Shown: one piece after another, positions 36,492-43,951 of the stretch
Numbering within the stretch: position 1 is the stretch's first letter
Layout: each line of letters opens with the position of its first letter
Source of the DNA: Billgrantia saliphila
GTDB taxonomy: Bacteria; Pseudomonadota; Gammaproteobacteria; Pseudomonadales; Halomonadaceae
Length of the DNA: 64,000 nucleotides
NCBI RefSeq assembly: GCF_002930105.1
Contig: NZ_PJRN01000004.1
Location: 62,001-126,000, forward strand
Direction of reading: 5' to 3'
Made by a program: the position numbers and the translations under genes
Notes under the pieces: model-generated
What the model was told of the DNA's origin: nothing
Seen by the model: the letters and a program-made list of their open reading frames with translations, nothing else
Databases searched by the model: none

Positions 36492-37154
36492 TCAGGATTC
36501 CACCTTGGGCGGCTCCACCTCGAGCTTCTGGGCCGCGATCACCGCCTGCGTCCGGGAATGCACCCCCAGCTTGCGCAGAATGGCGGTAACGTGAGCTTTG
36601 ATAGTGGCTTCCGAAACGTTCAGCTCATAGGCGATCTGCTTGTTGAGCAGGCCCTCGGTGAGCATGTTGAGCACACGGAATTGCTGCGGAGTTAGCGAAG
36701 CAATAGCCTCGGCAAACCGCGCCTCCTCCTCGCTGCCGTCGCCCAACGCGTCGGCCAGTTCCTGCGGCAGCCATACCTCGCCGTCCAGGATCTCTCCCAC
36801 CGCCTCAGCGATCAGCGCTAGTGATGAGGACTTGGGAATGAAGCCGGAGGCCCCGTAATCGATCGCGCGACGCACGACATGTGGCTCGTCGCTGCCCGAT
36901 ACCACGGCCACCGGAATGTCGGGCGTCTGGCCCCGTAGCTGGATCAGGCCGGAGAAGCCATGGGCGCCGGGCATGTGAAGGTCGAGAAGAATCAGATCGG
37001 CATCCGGATGACGTGTCACCACTTCGCAAGTCGCTTCCATGGTGTCGGACTCCACGATTTCGGCCTGAGGCGCCAGCTGGCGCAGTGCCTGCGTCAGCGC
37101 TGCGCGGAACAGCGGATGGTCATCGGCAACGATGAATTTCTGGGCAAAGGCCAT
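36492..37154 (-). CDS. crbR: LuxR-family response regulator, CrbR-like
   Basis: 220-residue DNA-binding response regulator. Receiver domain with acidic pocket VADDHP and phospho-acceptor D58 (LILLDLHMPG), conserved Ser/Thr (VVSGSDEP) and Lys (GFIPKSS); C-terminal LuxR-type helix-turn-helix (SLTPQQFRVLNMLTEGLLNKQIAYELNVS split across helices). Start at ATG 37154 after GGAGGAGTATCATCC; the open frame continues far upstream but without homology. Convergent with crbS and evidently its partner. Predicted to activate acs, yjcH-actP and the CBS/nucleotidyltransferase operon. Confidence 0.9.
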   Translation of the reverse strand: MAFAQKFIVADDHPLFRAALTQALRQLAPQAEIVESDTMEATCEVVTRHPDADLILLDLHMPGAHGFSGLIQLRGQTPDIPVAVVSGSDEPHVVRRAIDYGASGFIPKSSSLALIAEAVGEILDGEVWLPQELADALGDGSEEEARFAEAIASLTPQQFRVLNMLTEGLLNKQIAYELNVSEATIKAHVTAILRKLGVHSRTQAVIAAQKLEVEPPKVES

Positions 37155-37492
37155 GGATGATACTCCTCCGGTTCCTCGAGCGCGGGGCCAGAGCCGCCAC
37201 ACTGGGCTCATCGATTGATAACCGCATGTTACCCCATGCCGGAACGCTTTCCCAAGTATATGCACGCGGTTGTCGACAATGGATGGTCGGTATGTTTCGC
37301 CAGCAAGACGTGCCCGGCCAGAAAAAGCGACACCTTTCTTTGCATAAGAATACAGCATCGTCCTTGAAGGCTGTTTCACGTGCCTTCTATCTTCAAAGAC
37401 GATGGCATACGCCAGTGATGCCGGATGCCGGTAAAGGGAAGTACGGATTGCATGCATAGACGCATGCAGGTGTAACGTTAAGGAGAAACACG
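37155..37492. other. Divergent promoter region of crbR and the KGG-repeat gene
   Basis: About 340 bp with no gene. It holds the palindrome TTGTCGACAA at 37270-37279 and a longer inverted repeat at 37449-37468, plus AAGGAG before the KGG-repeat gene. I found no TAGAC-N4-GT box here, so CrbR autoregulation is not suggested. Confidence 0.5.
37449..37468. promoter_or_regulatory. Inverted repeat in the leader of the KGG-repeat gene
   Basis: TGCATGC-ATAGAC-GCATGCA, a 7-bp perfect inverted repeat 24 bp upstream of the start codon. It could be an operator or a hairpin in the 5' untranslated RNA just before the ribosome site. Confidence 0.35.
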
Positions 37493-37780
37493 ATGCCACA
37501 GCGTAACCAGAATCCCGGTAATTTCGCAAACGATCCGAAGAAGGCTTCCGAAGCCGGTCGCAAGGGTGGCCAGCACAGCGGTGGCAACTTCGCCAACGAT
37601 CCCCAGAAGGCCTCCGAGGCCGGTCGCAAGGGCGGCCAGCACAGCGGTGGCAACTTCGCCAACGATCCCCAGAAAGCCTCACAAGCCGGCCAGAAAGGCG
37701 GTCAGCAAAGCGGCGGCAACTTCGCCAACGATCGCCAAAAAGCGTCTGAGGCCGGTCGCAAGGGCGGCAAGAACAGCTAA
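37493..37780 (+). CDS. KGG-repeat general stress protein (YciG/con-10 type)
   Basis: 95-residue hydrophilic protein made almost entirely of four 22-residue repeats (GNFANDPQKASEAGRKGGQH type), each with the KGG motif of YciG, GsiB and con-10 proteins. Such proteins are intrinsically disordered and accumulate in stationary phase, salt and desiccation stress. AAGGAGAAACACG precedes the ATG. Followed by Mn-catalase and a DUF892 protein, as in the yciGFE-katN cluster of Salmonella, which is RpoS-dependent; the same control is inferred. Confidence 0.93.
   Translation: MPQRNQNPGNFANDPKKASEAGRKGGQHSGGNFANDPQKASEAGRKGGQHSGGNFANDPQKASQAGQKGGQQSGGNFANDRQKASEAGRKGGKNS
37517..37777 (+). repeat. Four in-frame 66-bp repeats inside the KGG-repeat gene
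   Basis: Units start at 37517, 37583, 37649 and 37715 (the last lacks one codon). Units two and three are nearly identical at the DNA level, so unit number could change by recombination without breaking the frame. Confidence 0.9.
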
Positions 37781-37814
37781 GCACCGTCCTTTCCCCAAGC
37801 TTTGAACAACCCAG

Positions 37815-37848
37815 GCTGCCGGAGAATGGTCTCCGGCAGCTTCTTCTC
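37815..37848 (+). terminator. Terminator after the KGG-repeat gene
   Basis: 11-bp perfect stem GCTGCCGGAGA/TCTCCGGCAGC with loop ATGG followed by TTCTTCTC, 35 bp past the stop. It separates this gene from the Mn-catalase, although partial read-through is possible. Confidence 0.75.
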
Positions 37849-37946
37849 ACCCACCGGGCGGCCGCTGGCAGGTCACTTTCCCTGGTCTGGGGTTAGATGC
37901 GCACTGCCTTAGCCGTTACCGGCGCAAGCAAGACGAAGGAGACGTC

Positions 37947-38786
37947 ATGTTTCACCATTCGTCAAAGCTCCAATACCCCGTCAAGGTAGACAAGCCCGAT
38001 CCGGAGTTCGCCATGCTATTGCAGCAGGCGATCGGCGGTGTCGAGGGCGAAATCCGCGTTGCGATGCAGTACTTCTTCCAGGCCATGGGGGCCCGCGGTG
38101 ATGACAGGATCCGCGACATGCTGATGTCGACGGCGACCGAGGAGCTGGCCCACATAGAGATGCTTGCCCATGCAGTGGCGCTCAACCTGGAAGGCGCTCC
38201 CGTCTCTTACCAGGAGAAATCGGCCCAGGATCCTGTGGTACGCGCCATACTCGGCGGCGCCAACCCCAGGCATCTGCTCTCATCGGGCTTGTCCGCCATG
38301 CCCGTCAATTCGAACGGCGTCCCGTTCGACATGAGCCACATCTACGCCACCGGTAACGTGGCCGCCGATATGCTAGCCAACGTTACCGCCGAAGCGAGCG
38401 GTCGGGTGCTGGCGTCGCGCCTGTACAACTGGACGGACGACCACGGCATGAAGGACTTTCTCTCCTTCCTGATAGCCCGCGACACCATGCATCAGCAACA
38501 GTGGCTGGCCGTTATCGAGGAAATGGGCGGCATGGAGGCACAGCTCCCGGTACCCAACGCCACGCCCGAGGCTCACGAAGCCATGCAGCACTCCTACTAT
38601 TACCTCAACACACTGCTCGACAAAGAAGCTCCGCAGGGCCGCTGGTCGCAGGGTCCGTCTTTCGACGGTCGCGGCGAGTTCTCGGTCAAGAACCAGCCGG
38701 CACCCGAGGGCCAGGAGCCCAAGCTCGGCCCGGCCAAGCCGCACTCCGGAGCTCAGGAAGAGCAGATCAATCCGCCCAAGCAGTGA
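37947..38786 (+). CDS. Manganese catalase
   Basis: Non-haem dimanganese catalase (KatN type) of 279 residues that breaks down hydrogen peroxide. Ferritin-like four-helix bundle with the Glu and His metal ligands in GGVEGEIRVAMQYFFQ, TEELAHIEML, NVTAEASGR and ARDTMHQQQW. The C-terminal tail from about residue 215 is Gly/Pro rich, as in related catalases. GAAGGAGACGTC precedes the ATG. 40 bp upstream of the DUF892 gene, probably one operon. Confidence 0.93.
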   Translation: MFHHSSKLQYPVKVDKPDPEFAMLLQQAIGGVEGEIRVAMQYFFQAMGARGDDRIRDMLMSTATEELAHIEMLAHAVALNLEGAPVSYQEKSAQDPVVRAILGGANPRHLLSSGLSAMPVNSNGVPFDMSHIYATGNVAADMLANVTAEASGRVLASRLYNWTDDHGMKDFLSFLIARDTMHQQQWLAVIEEMGGMEAQLPVPNATPEAHEAMQHSYYYLNTLLDKEAPQGRWSQGPSFDGRGEFSVKNQPAPEGQEPKLGPAKPHSGAQEEQINPPKQ

Positions 38787-38826
38787 GCGGAGAGTTCAAA
38801 CCATCGCAACCGCAAGGAGGTAACAC

Positions 38827-39345
38827 ATGGGCACCGTACCGCAGACTCCCAAGCATCTCGAAGATTGGCTGCGCGATGCTCACGCCATGGAAAAGCAGGC
38901 GGAGAAGATGCTGGAGGCCCAGGCCAGCCGGCTCGAACACTATCCGCAGCTCAAGGCGCGCATCGAACAGCACCTGACCGAAACCCGCGGTCAGGCAGAA
39001 AAGATCGAGCAGTGCATTTCGCTGCTCGGCGCCGACCTGTCGGCCATGAAGGATCTCGGCGGCAAGCTGGCGGCTTTCGGCCAAGCCATGGGGGGCATGA
39101 TGGCTGGCGATGAGGTCGTCAAGGGCGGCCTGGCAAGCTATGCCTTCGAGCACTTCGAGATCGCCAGCTACAAGGCACTGATCCAGGCGGCGGAGAAGGC
39201 CTCGAAGCCGGAAATCGCGCGCATCTGCGAAGAGATCCTCCGCGAAGAGGAAGCCATGGCGCAGTGGTTGTCAGACCATCTCGACGACACCACTCGGCAG
39301 TTCCTGGAGCGCTCGGAGGATGACCAGCTCACCGCCAAAAAGTAA
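38827..39345 (+). CDS. DUF892 ferritin-like protein (YciE/YciF type)
   Basis: 172-residue helical-bundle protein with the DUF892 pattern: HLEDWLRDAHAMEKQAEKML at the start, conserved Glu and His residues in LTETRGQAEKIEQC, FEHFEIASYKALIQAA and ILREEEAMAQWLSDH that would form a di-metal site. Function is unknown; family members are induced by stress. AAGGAGGTAACAC before the ATG is an excellent ribosome site. Last gene of the Mn-catalase unit, followed by a strong terminator. Confidence 0.92.
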   Translation: MGTVPQTPKHLEDWLRDAHAMEKQAEKMLEAQASRLEHYPQLKARIEQHLTETRGQAEKIEQCISLLGADLSAMKDLGGKLAAFGQAMGGMMAGDEVVKGGLASYAFEHFEIASYKALIQAAEKASKPEIARICEEILREEEAMAQWLSDHLDDTTRQFLERSEDDQLTAKK

Positions 39346-39395
39346 TACACACCCCAACTCTCCGTGAGTGAAGGGCGTTTCGTAGGCCCTCCTTA

Positions 39396-39420
39396 CCCCG
39401 GCATAGGCCGGGGTTTTTTT
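39396..39420 (+). terminator. Strong Rho-independent terminator
   Basis: 7-bp stem CCCCGGC/GCCGGGG with a 4-nt loop and a run of seven T, 50 bp after the DUF892 gene. Confidence 0.92.
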
Positions 39421-39509
39421 GCTTGCGCCCGCGACGAGCCACCAAGCATTCACCTGGCCAGCGCCGCTTGGCCGCTTCGACCGGGCACCAGCCCGTGCCG
39501 AAGAAGAAA

Positions 39510-39543
39510 CCACAAGAAGAAGGCCGCACCCCGAGGATGCGGC
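39510..39543 (-). terminator. Terminator of the ATP-grasp/CocE operon
   Basis: On the minus strand a stem GCCGCATCC/GGTGCGGC (with one wobble or bulge) is followed by CTTCTTCTTGTGGTTTC, 25 bp after the hydrolase stop. Confidence 0.6.
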
Positions 39544-39567
39544 CAGGCCAGCCATTGCCGGCGCGCC

Positions 39568-41610
39568 TCACATATGGTCGCGGGGAATTACCTTCTCCCA
39601 GTTCTTGGAGAAGACCCGATAGTCGTCCTCGTAGGCATCGAGCTGAGCGTGAATGAAGAAGTTGCTCTCATCGCAGCTCAGGATGCTGCGCGTATAGATC
39701 TCCACGTTCCAATCGTCGCGCTTGAAGGAGCGCTCGGTATAGGTCTCGCCACGCGCCGAGGTGAAGTCGTCGTGGAAGGTGCTGTACCACTCGCGCGTAC
39801 TGCGACGGATCTCCGTCCCGATGTCCTCGATACGGAAGTGTCCCTGATCGTTGATCACCTCAAGGGTTGATTCCTTGGTCGCCAGGTCACGATGCAGCAA
39901 CCAGTTGTGTTCGCTGGCCTCGAAGGTATGGACATCCAGCGGCGGCGCCTCCTCCGGCTCGTCGAACTCGGGCAAGCGCTTGTCCTCCTCGCCCGGTGTT
40001 CGCTCCGGCAGCACCAGAGCGCAACTGCCTGGGTAGATGTCGACCTGGGCGGGCTCCGGTGGCAGCCAGGCCAGCGGCCAGTAGGACGTCGAGACGGATA
40101 GTCGCAACTGGTGACCGGCCGAGAAGCGTTGGGCGATCCCGTTCAGCGGGATGCGCACGCGGTAGCGGCGATGCGGCACCAGCGGCTCGGGGTTGGCATC
40201 GCTGTCGCGGTGGGAGAGGTTGAGCAGACCGTAAGTGACGCGGGTGGACTTGCCGTCCGGCGCCACGTCCGACAGGCGCACCGCCAGCATCGCCTGCGGC
40301 TTGTTGCAGGAGAGTTCGAATTCCACCACGGGCATGCCGAAGATATCGAGCGGCTCGGCCAGCTGGCGGCTGCTGAAGATAAGCGAGCCGCCGTCCTCCT
40401 CGCGTTGATCCCCGGGCAGGTCGGGCGTGGCGGCGTAGGAGCACCACTTGCCCGCGGCTTGGCCCACACTGAGTGGCGACTGTAGCGCCAGCGCGCTCTC
40501 GTGCTCGTCGCGCTGGTGCGGGCCACCATGTCCTTCGCCCATGTGGATGGTGTAGGGCCCCAATCCGTAGCGCCTGGTATGGACGTTCTCCGAGGGCCAG
40601 CTCGACTCGCCAATCCAGCGTCCTGGGCGCTCCGAGTAGGAGTGGTCGGGCGGCATACTATCCTGCTCCCAAGCTCGCAGCATGGGTTCGTCCATGATGC
40701 CGTTGTCCTTGCCCTTGAGCCAGTAGTCCCACCAGCGCAGCGATTCCTGCAGAAAACCGATCGCCGGCCCCGGTATCCCCTGGTGGGGGTACTTGTGCCC
40801 CCAGGGCCCGATCAGCCCCTTGCGCGGCACTTCAAGATGCTGCATCAGACGCAGCACGGTATTGGTGAAGCCGTCCGCCCAGCCGCCGATGGCGTAGACC
40901 GGACACTGAATGTCCGAGTAGTACTCTTTCACCGAGCTGGTCGACCAATAGGCGTTACGGCGCTGGTTCTCGACCCACTGCTCCAGCCACAGCCCACTGT
41001 TCTCCATGCGATCGAACCACATGTCGCGCCAGCGGTTGCCTACGATCAGCGGATCCGGTGGCAGCGTATTGAAGGCGAACATTACCGTCGCTTCCGACAG
41101 GTTGTCGCCGAGCAGGCAACCACCCATGTAGTGCATGTTGTCGGCGTAGAGGTCGTCGCTCGAGCAGATGCTGATGATCGCCTTGAGCGCCGGCGGCTGC
41201 TTGGCCGCCACCTGCAGACTGTTGAAGCCACCCCAGGAGATGCCCATCATGCCGACATTGCCATCGCACCAAGGCTGCTCGGCAAGCCAGGCGATGGTGT
41301 CAACGCCATCCTCCTGCTCCTGTTGTGTGTACTCGTCGGTCAGCACGCCGTCCGAATCGCCGCTGCCGCGCATGTCGACCCGGACACAGACATAGCCATG
41401 GCCGGCCAGGTAGGCATGGTTGGCGGCATCCCGCCCACGCGTAATGTCGCGCTTACGGTAGGGAATGTACTCCATAATCGCCGGCATCGGCGTTTGCTCG
41501 GCCTCCTCGGGCAGCCAGATCCGTGCGGCCAGCTGCGCCCCGTCGCGCATCGGGATAAAGACGTTCTCGATCTCGCGAACCTGGTAAGGAAACGACTCTA
41601 CGACACTCAC
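39568..41610 (-). CDS. CocE/NonD (X-Pro dipeptidyl-peptidase S15) family hydrolase
   Basis: 680-residue serine hydrolase. The N-terminal alpha/beta hydrolase domain has the nucleophile elbow GISWGGF (about residue 144), the likely Asp in GGWADGFTN and the His in GPWGHKYPHQG; the C-terminal ~250 residues form the jelly-roll domain of the CocE/S15 family. Relatives act on esters, amides or N-terminal peptides, so the substrate is unknown. No signal peptide, hence cytoplasmic. GTG start behind AGGAGGTTTT. It follows the ATP-grasp gene by 15 bp, implying a linked reaction: one enzyme making and the other cleaving an amide or ester. Confidence 0.9.
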   Translation of the reverse strand: MSVVESFPYQVREIENVFIPMRDGAQLAARIWLPEEAEQTPMPAIMEYIPYRKRDITRGRDAANHAYLAGHGYVCVRVDMRGSGDSDGVLTDEYTQQEQEDGVDTIAWLAEQPWCDGNVGMMGISWGGFNSLQVAAKQPPALKAIISICSSDDLYADNMHYMGGCLLGDNLSEATVMFAFNTLPPDPLIVGNRWRDMWFDRMENSGLWLEQWVENQRRNAYWSTSSVKEYYSDIQCPVYAIGGWADGFTNTVLRLMQHLEVPRKGLIGPWGHKYPHQGIPGPAIGFLQESLRWWDYWLKGKDNGIMDEPMLRAWEQDSMPPDHSYSERPGRWIGESSWPSENVHTRRYGLGPYTIHMGEGHGGPHQRDEHESALALQSPLSVGQAAGKWCSYAATPDLPGDQREEDGGSLIFSSRQLAEPLDIFGMPVVEFELSCNKPQAMLAVRLSDVAPDGKSTRVTYGLLNLSHRDSDANPEPLVPHRRYRVRIPLNGIAQRFSAGHQLRLSVSTSYWPLAWLPPEPAQVDIYPGSCALVLPERTPGEEDKRLPEFDEPEEAPPLDVHTFEASEHNWLLHRDLATKESTLEVINDQGHFRIEDIGTEIRRSTREWYSTFHDDFTSARGETYTERSFKRDDWNVEIYTRSILSCDESNFFIHAQLDAYEDDYRVFSKNWEKVIPRDHM

Positions 41611-41625
41611 AAAACCTCCTTGAGT

Positions 41626-42921
41626 TCAGTCCTGTACGGGTTCGATCTCGAACTTGAGCTCTTCGAGGCACGCTTTGTAGCGCTCCTCTATCTGATCGTG
41701 ATCCTCACCCGCAATGTAGAGGGTTCCCAAGCGATAGCTAAAGCTGTCCTGATGCATCAGGTCCCCGAGTCGATCGCCCGGCTCCACATCGAGCCGCACC
41801 ATGGTGCCCGGGTAGCGCCGCTTGAGTTCTTCGATCTCCTCCTCGCTCGGTACCCGCCGCACGATGCCATCCTTGTGTTCATAGGGAATGAAACACTTGG
41901 CGGCGACCGGGAACTCCCCTTGGCGATTGACCAGCGAGGGACGCTCTCCCAGTGCGATATCGACGGCAACCTCATGATTCGACATGCCGTCGACCATGAT
42001 GAATATCTCGCTGTGTGACTGTGAGATACGCGTATTCACCTCGATCAGCCAGAGCTGGTCGGTCTCCTCGTCCCACATGAACTCGACGTTGAAACAGCCG
42101 TTGTCATAGCCGATATGCTCGAGGAACTTCTTGGAAACCTCGACCATCTTGTGATGCAGCGTTTCCGGCAGATTGCTGGGGTACTCCAGTCGATCGAAGG
42201 GGACTTCGCTACCTTCTGCCTTGGGCTGGGCGATAATGCCGTGAACATTGAACTCGCCGCGGTAGACGGTACCCTCCGGGGCGCCCTGCACGCCGGAGAC
42301 GATCTGTTCGGCGATACAGGAGTTACCATCCATTTCCTGGATTTCCGGCGGCAGGCCGACATGGCCCAGCGCCTCGTTGAACGGATCGCCCAGCTGACGA
42401 ATGCCCTCGCGAATCTCCTTGATCGCTTCGCGAAATTGCTCCTCATTCTCGATCTTGAAACCAAGATGAGAAGAGAACGCCTTGATCGGTTTGATCCAGA
42501 ACGGGTAGTCGAGCGTGACCTGGGAAAGCGGATCCTCCGCGAAGGGGTCGACGCCGCAGAACTCTGGCACGACCTCGGGAACGATTTTCTGCTGCTCCAG
42601 ACGGCTCCAGTACTTGTGCTCGCACTTCAGTACGCTTTCGACCGAAGGCGAGGGAATGCCGTACTCTCGGCACAGGATCGGTACCAGGACGCTGGTGGGA
42701 AAATCCCATTGAGCCACGATGGCATCAATGGAGCCTGAAAAGGACTCGAGCTTGCTGCGCGCCTCGTCCAGCAGCGCATTGAAAGAGAAGCGCTCCGATT
42801 CCACGGCCGTCTTGACCGATAGCAGACTGTGCACCTCGAACTCATCGGAGTGGCGTAGGGTCTCGAGCTCCTGGCGCTGTTGGTCCTCCAGCGCGACGAC
42901 GAAAATGTTCCGTTTCATCAT
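41626..42921 (-). CDS. ATP-grasp domain ligase of unknown substrate
   Basis: 431-residue cytoplasmic protein. The N-terminal ~100 residues look like a Rossmann-type pre-ATP-grasp domain; the centre has ATP-grasp features (WIKPIKAFSS with the phosphate-binding Lys, SCIAEQIVSG) and the Mg-binding pattern near residue 300 (NVEFMWDE, then EVNTRISQS). Enzymes of this fold join a carboxylate to an amine or similar nucleophile through an acyl phosphate. I cannot match it to a named pathway. AAGGAGAGATA lies before two tandem ATGs; the first is used. Forms an operon with the CocE-type hydrolase. Confidence 0.85.
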   Translation of the reverse strand: MMKRNIFVVALEDQQRQELETLRHSDEFEVHSLLSVKTAVESERFSFNALLDEARSKLESFSGSIDAIVAQWDFPTSVLVPILCREYGIPSPSVESVLKCEHKYWSRLEQQKIVPEVVPEFCGVDPFAEDPLSQVTLDYPFWIKPIKAFSSHLGFKIENEEQFREAIKEIREGIRQLGDPFNEALGHVGLPPEIQEMDGNSCIAEQIVSGVQGAPEGTVYRGEFNVHGIIAQPKAEGSEVPFDRLEYPSNLPETLHHKMVEVSKKFLEHIGYDNGCFNVEFMWDEETDQLWLIEVNTRISQSHSEIFIMVDGMSNHEVAVDIALGERPSLVNRQGEFPVAAKCFIPYEHKDGIVRRVPSEEEIEELKRRYPGTMVRLDVEPGDRLGDLMHQDSFSYRLGTLYIAGEDHDQIEERYKACLEELKFEIEPVQD

Positions 42922-43337
42922 TATCTCTCCTTGATCGTATTGATGGGAGCGCCTGGCATCCTGGGTCCAGGCTCAGACTCCTGTACTTCCATCATCTCAG
43001 AAGATAAGTACGATGCGGACAAGGTTCCATGTAGAAGACGATTCTTTACCCTCGCAAACCCGAAGAAACAAAAAAGCACGCAATGCCTCTTTTCTGTCGC
43101 CGCAACGATACGCCGCAGTAGCACACTCAGAGACCGATGCATAACCTTTGAGCATTCAGGCAACAGGCAATCTGTATAAAGCTAAAGAAGCGAAGCGCGA
43201 TTTGACACGCTGTCAGTCCCGTCTAATTTGAAACAAACGATTCGGCCGATGCCAATTCAACGTTCGATTCGCCACGGCGAATTGGCGATATCACCGTGAG
43301 AAGCCAAAAGGAATTGATGCCTACAGGAGGTAACATC
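42922..43337. other. AT-richer divergent intergenic region
   Basis: About 415 bp between the ATP-grasp operon (minus) and the hemerythrin gene (plus), noticeably less GC-rich than the genes. No gene-like frame. A TATAAA at about 43173-43178 could be a -10 element for the hemerythrin gene. AGGAGGTAAC at 43325-43334 is its ribosome-binding site. Confidence 0.5.
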
Positions 43338-43790
43338 ATGAATGCCCTCGATCTACTCAAGGAAGACCACGACAAAGTACGCGACCTGCTCGAGCAGCTG
43401 GTCAATACGACCGAGCGAGCCGAGAAGAAGCGCCCCGATCTGCTGGCCAAGATCGAGAAGGAGATGCAAGTCCATACCCAGATCGAGGAAGAGATCTTCT
43501 ATCCCGCCTTCAAGAAGGCCAGCGGCAAAGAGAACGATAAGATGTACTACGAGGCCCACGAGGAGCACCGCGCCGTAGAAGACCTGGTATTGCCCGACCT
43601 GAAGAAGACCGACCCCGGCGGAACGCAATTCTCCGGCCGCGCCAAGGTGCTCAAGGAGCTGATCGAGCATCATGCCGAGGAAGAAGAGGAAGAGATGTTT
43701 CCGCAGGCCAGGAAGACCATGTCCGAGCGTGAACTCGAAGAACTGGGCGAGAAGATGCAGGCACGCAAGAAGGAGCTGATGGCAGCCTGA
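43338..43790 (+). CDS. Hemerythrin HHE-domain protein
   Basis: 150-residue helical bundle with the di-iron ligands spread as in bacterial HHE proteins: LKEDHDKVRDLL, HTQIEEEIFYP, HEEHRAVEDL and EHHAEEEEEEMFPQ. Such proteins bind oxygen, iron or nitric oxide, or protect against oxidative stress. The ATG at 43338 has an ideal ribosome site (AGGAGGTAACATC); an upstream in-frame ATG is not needed. The leader AGGAGGTAAC is the same as that of the DUF892 gene at 38827. It precedes ligD on the same strand. Confidence 0.92.
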   Translation: MNALDLLKEDHDKVRDLLEQLVNTTERAEKKRPDLLAKIEKEMQVHTQIEEEIFYPAFKKASGKENDKMYYEAHEEHRAVEDLVLPDLKKTDPGGTQFSGRAKVLKELIEHHAEEEEEEMFPQARKTMSERELEELGEKMQARKKELMAA

Positions 43791-43824
43791 TCGCGCAGCG
43801 CGACTCCTCACCATAGGACAGCAT

Positions 43825-43852
43825 GGGCCTCGGCGTGAAGACGCCGGGGCCC
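43825..43852 (+). terminator. Hairpin between the hemerythrin gene and ligD
   Basis: Interrupted stem GGGCC-CGGCGT/ACGCCG-GGCCC with loop GAAG, 35 bp after the hemerythrin stop. There is no T run. Confidence 0.4.
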
Positions 43853-43951
43853 GCTGCGTTGGGTGCAGTGGGTTGGCGCTTGCGCTGGGCACAACTAGGC
43901 TGAGACACGAGACCTCGTCAAGGGAAACTCGACGGCCAAGGGACGGAGCCG

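Noticed and set aside
37517..37777. Regular 66-bp repeats considered as a mobile or CRISPR-type repeat
   Set aside because: They are in-frame codon repeats of a KGG protein with no intervening spacers.
39346..39567. Small open frames between the DUF892 gene and the CocE-type gene
   Set aside because: The stretch is filled by two facing terminators, and none of the frames has a ribosome site or recognisable family.
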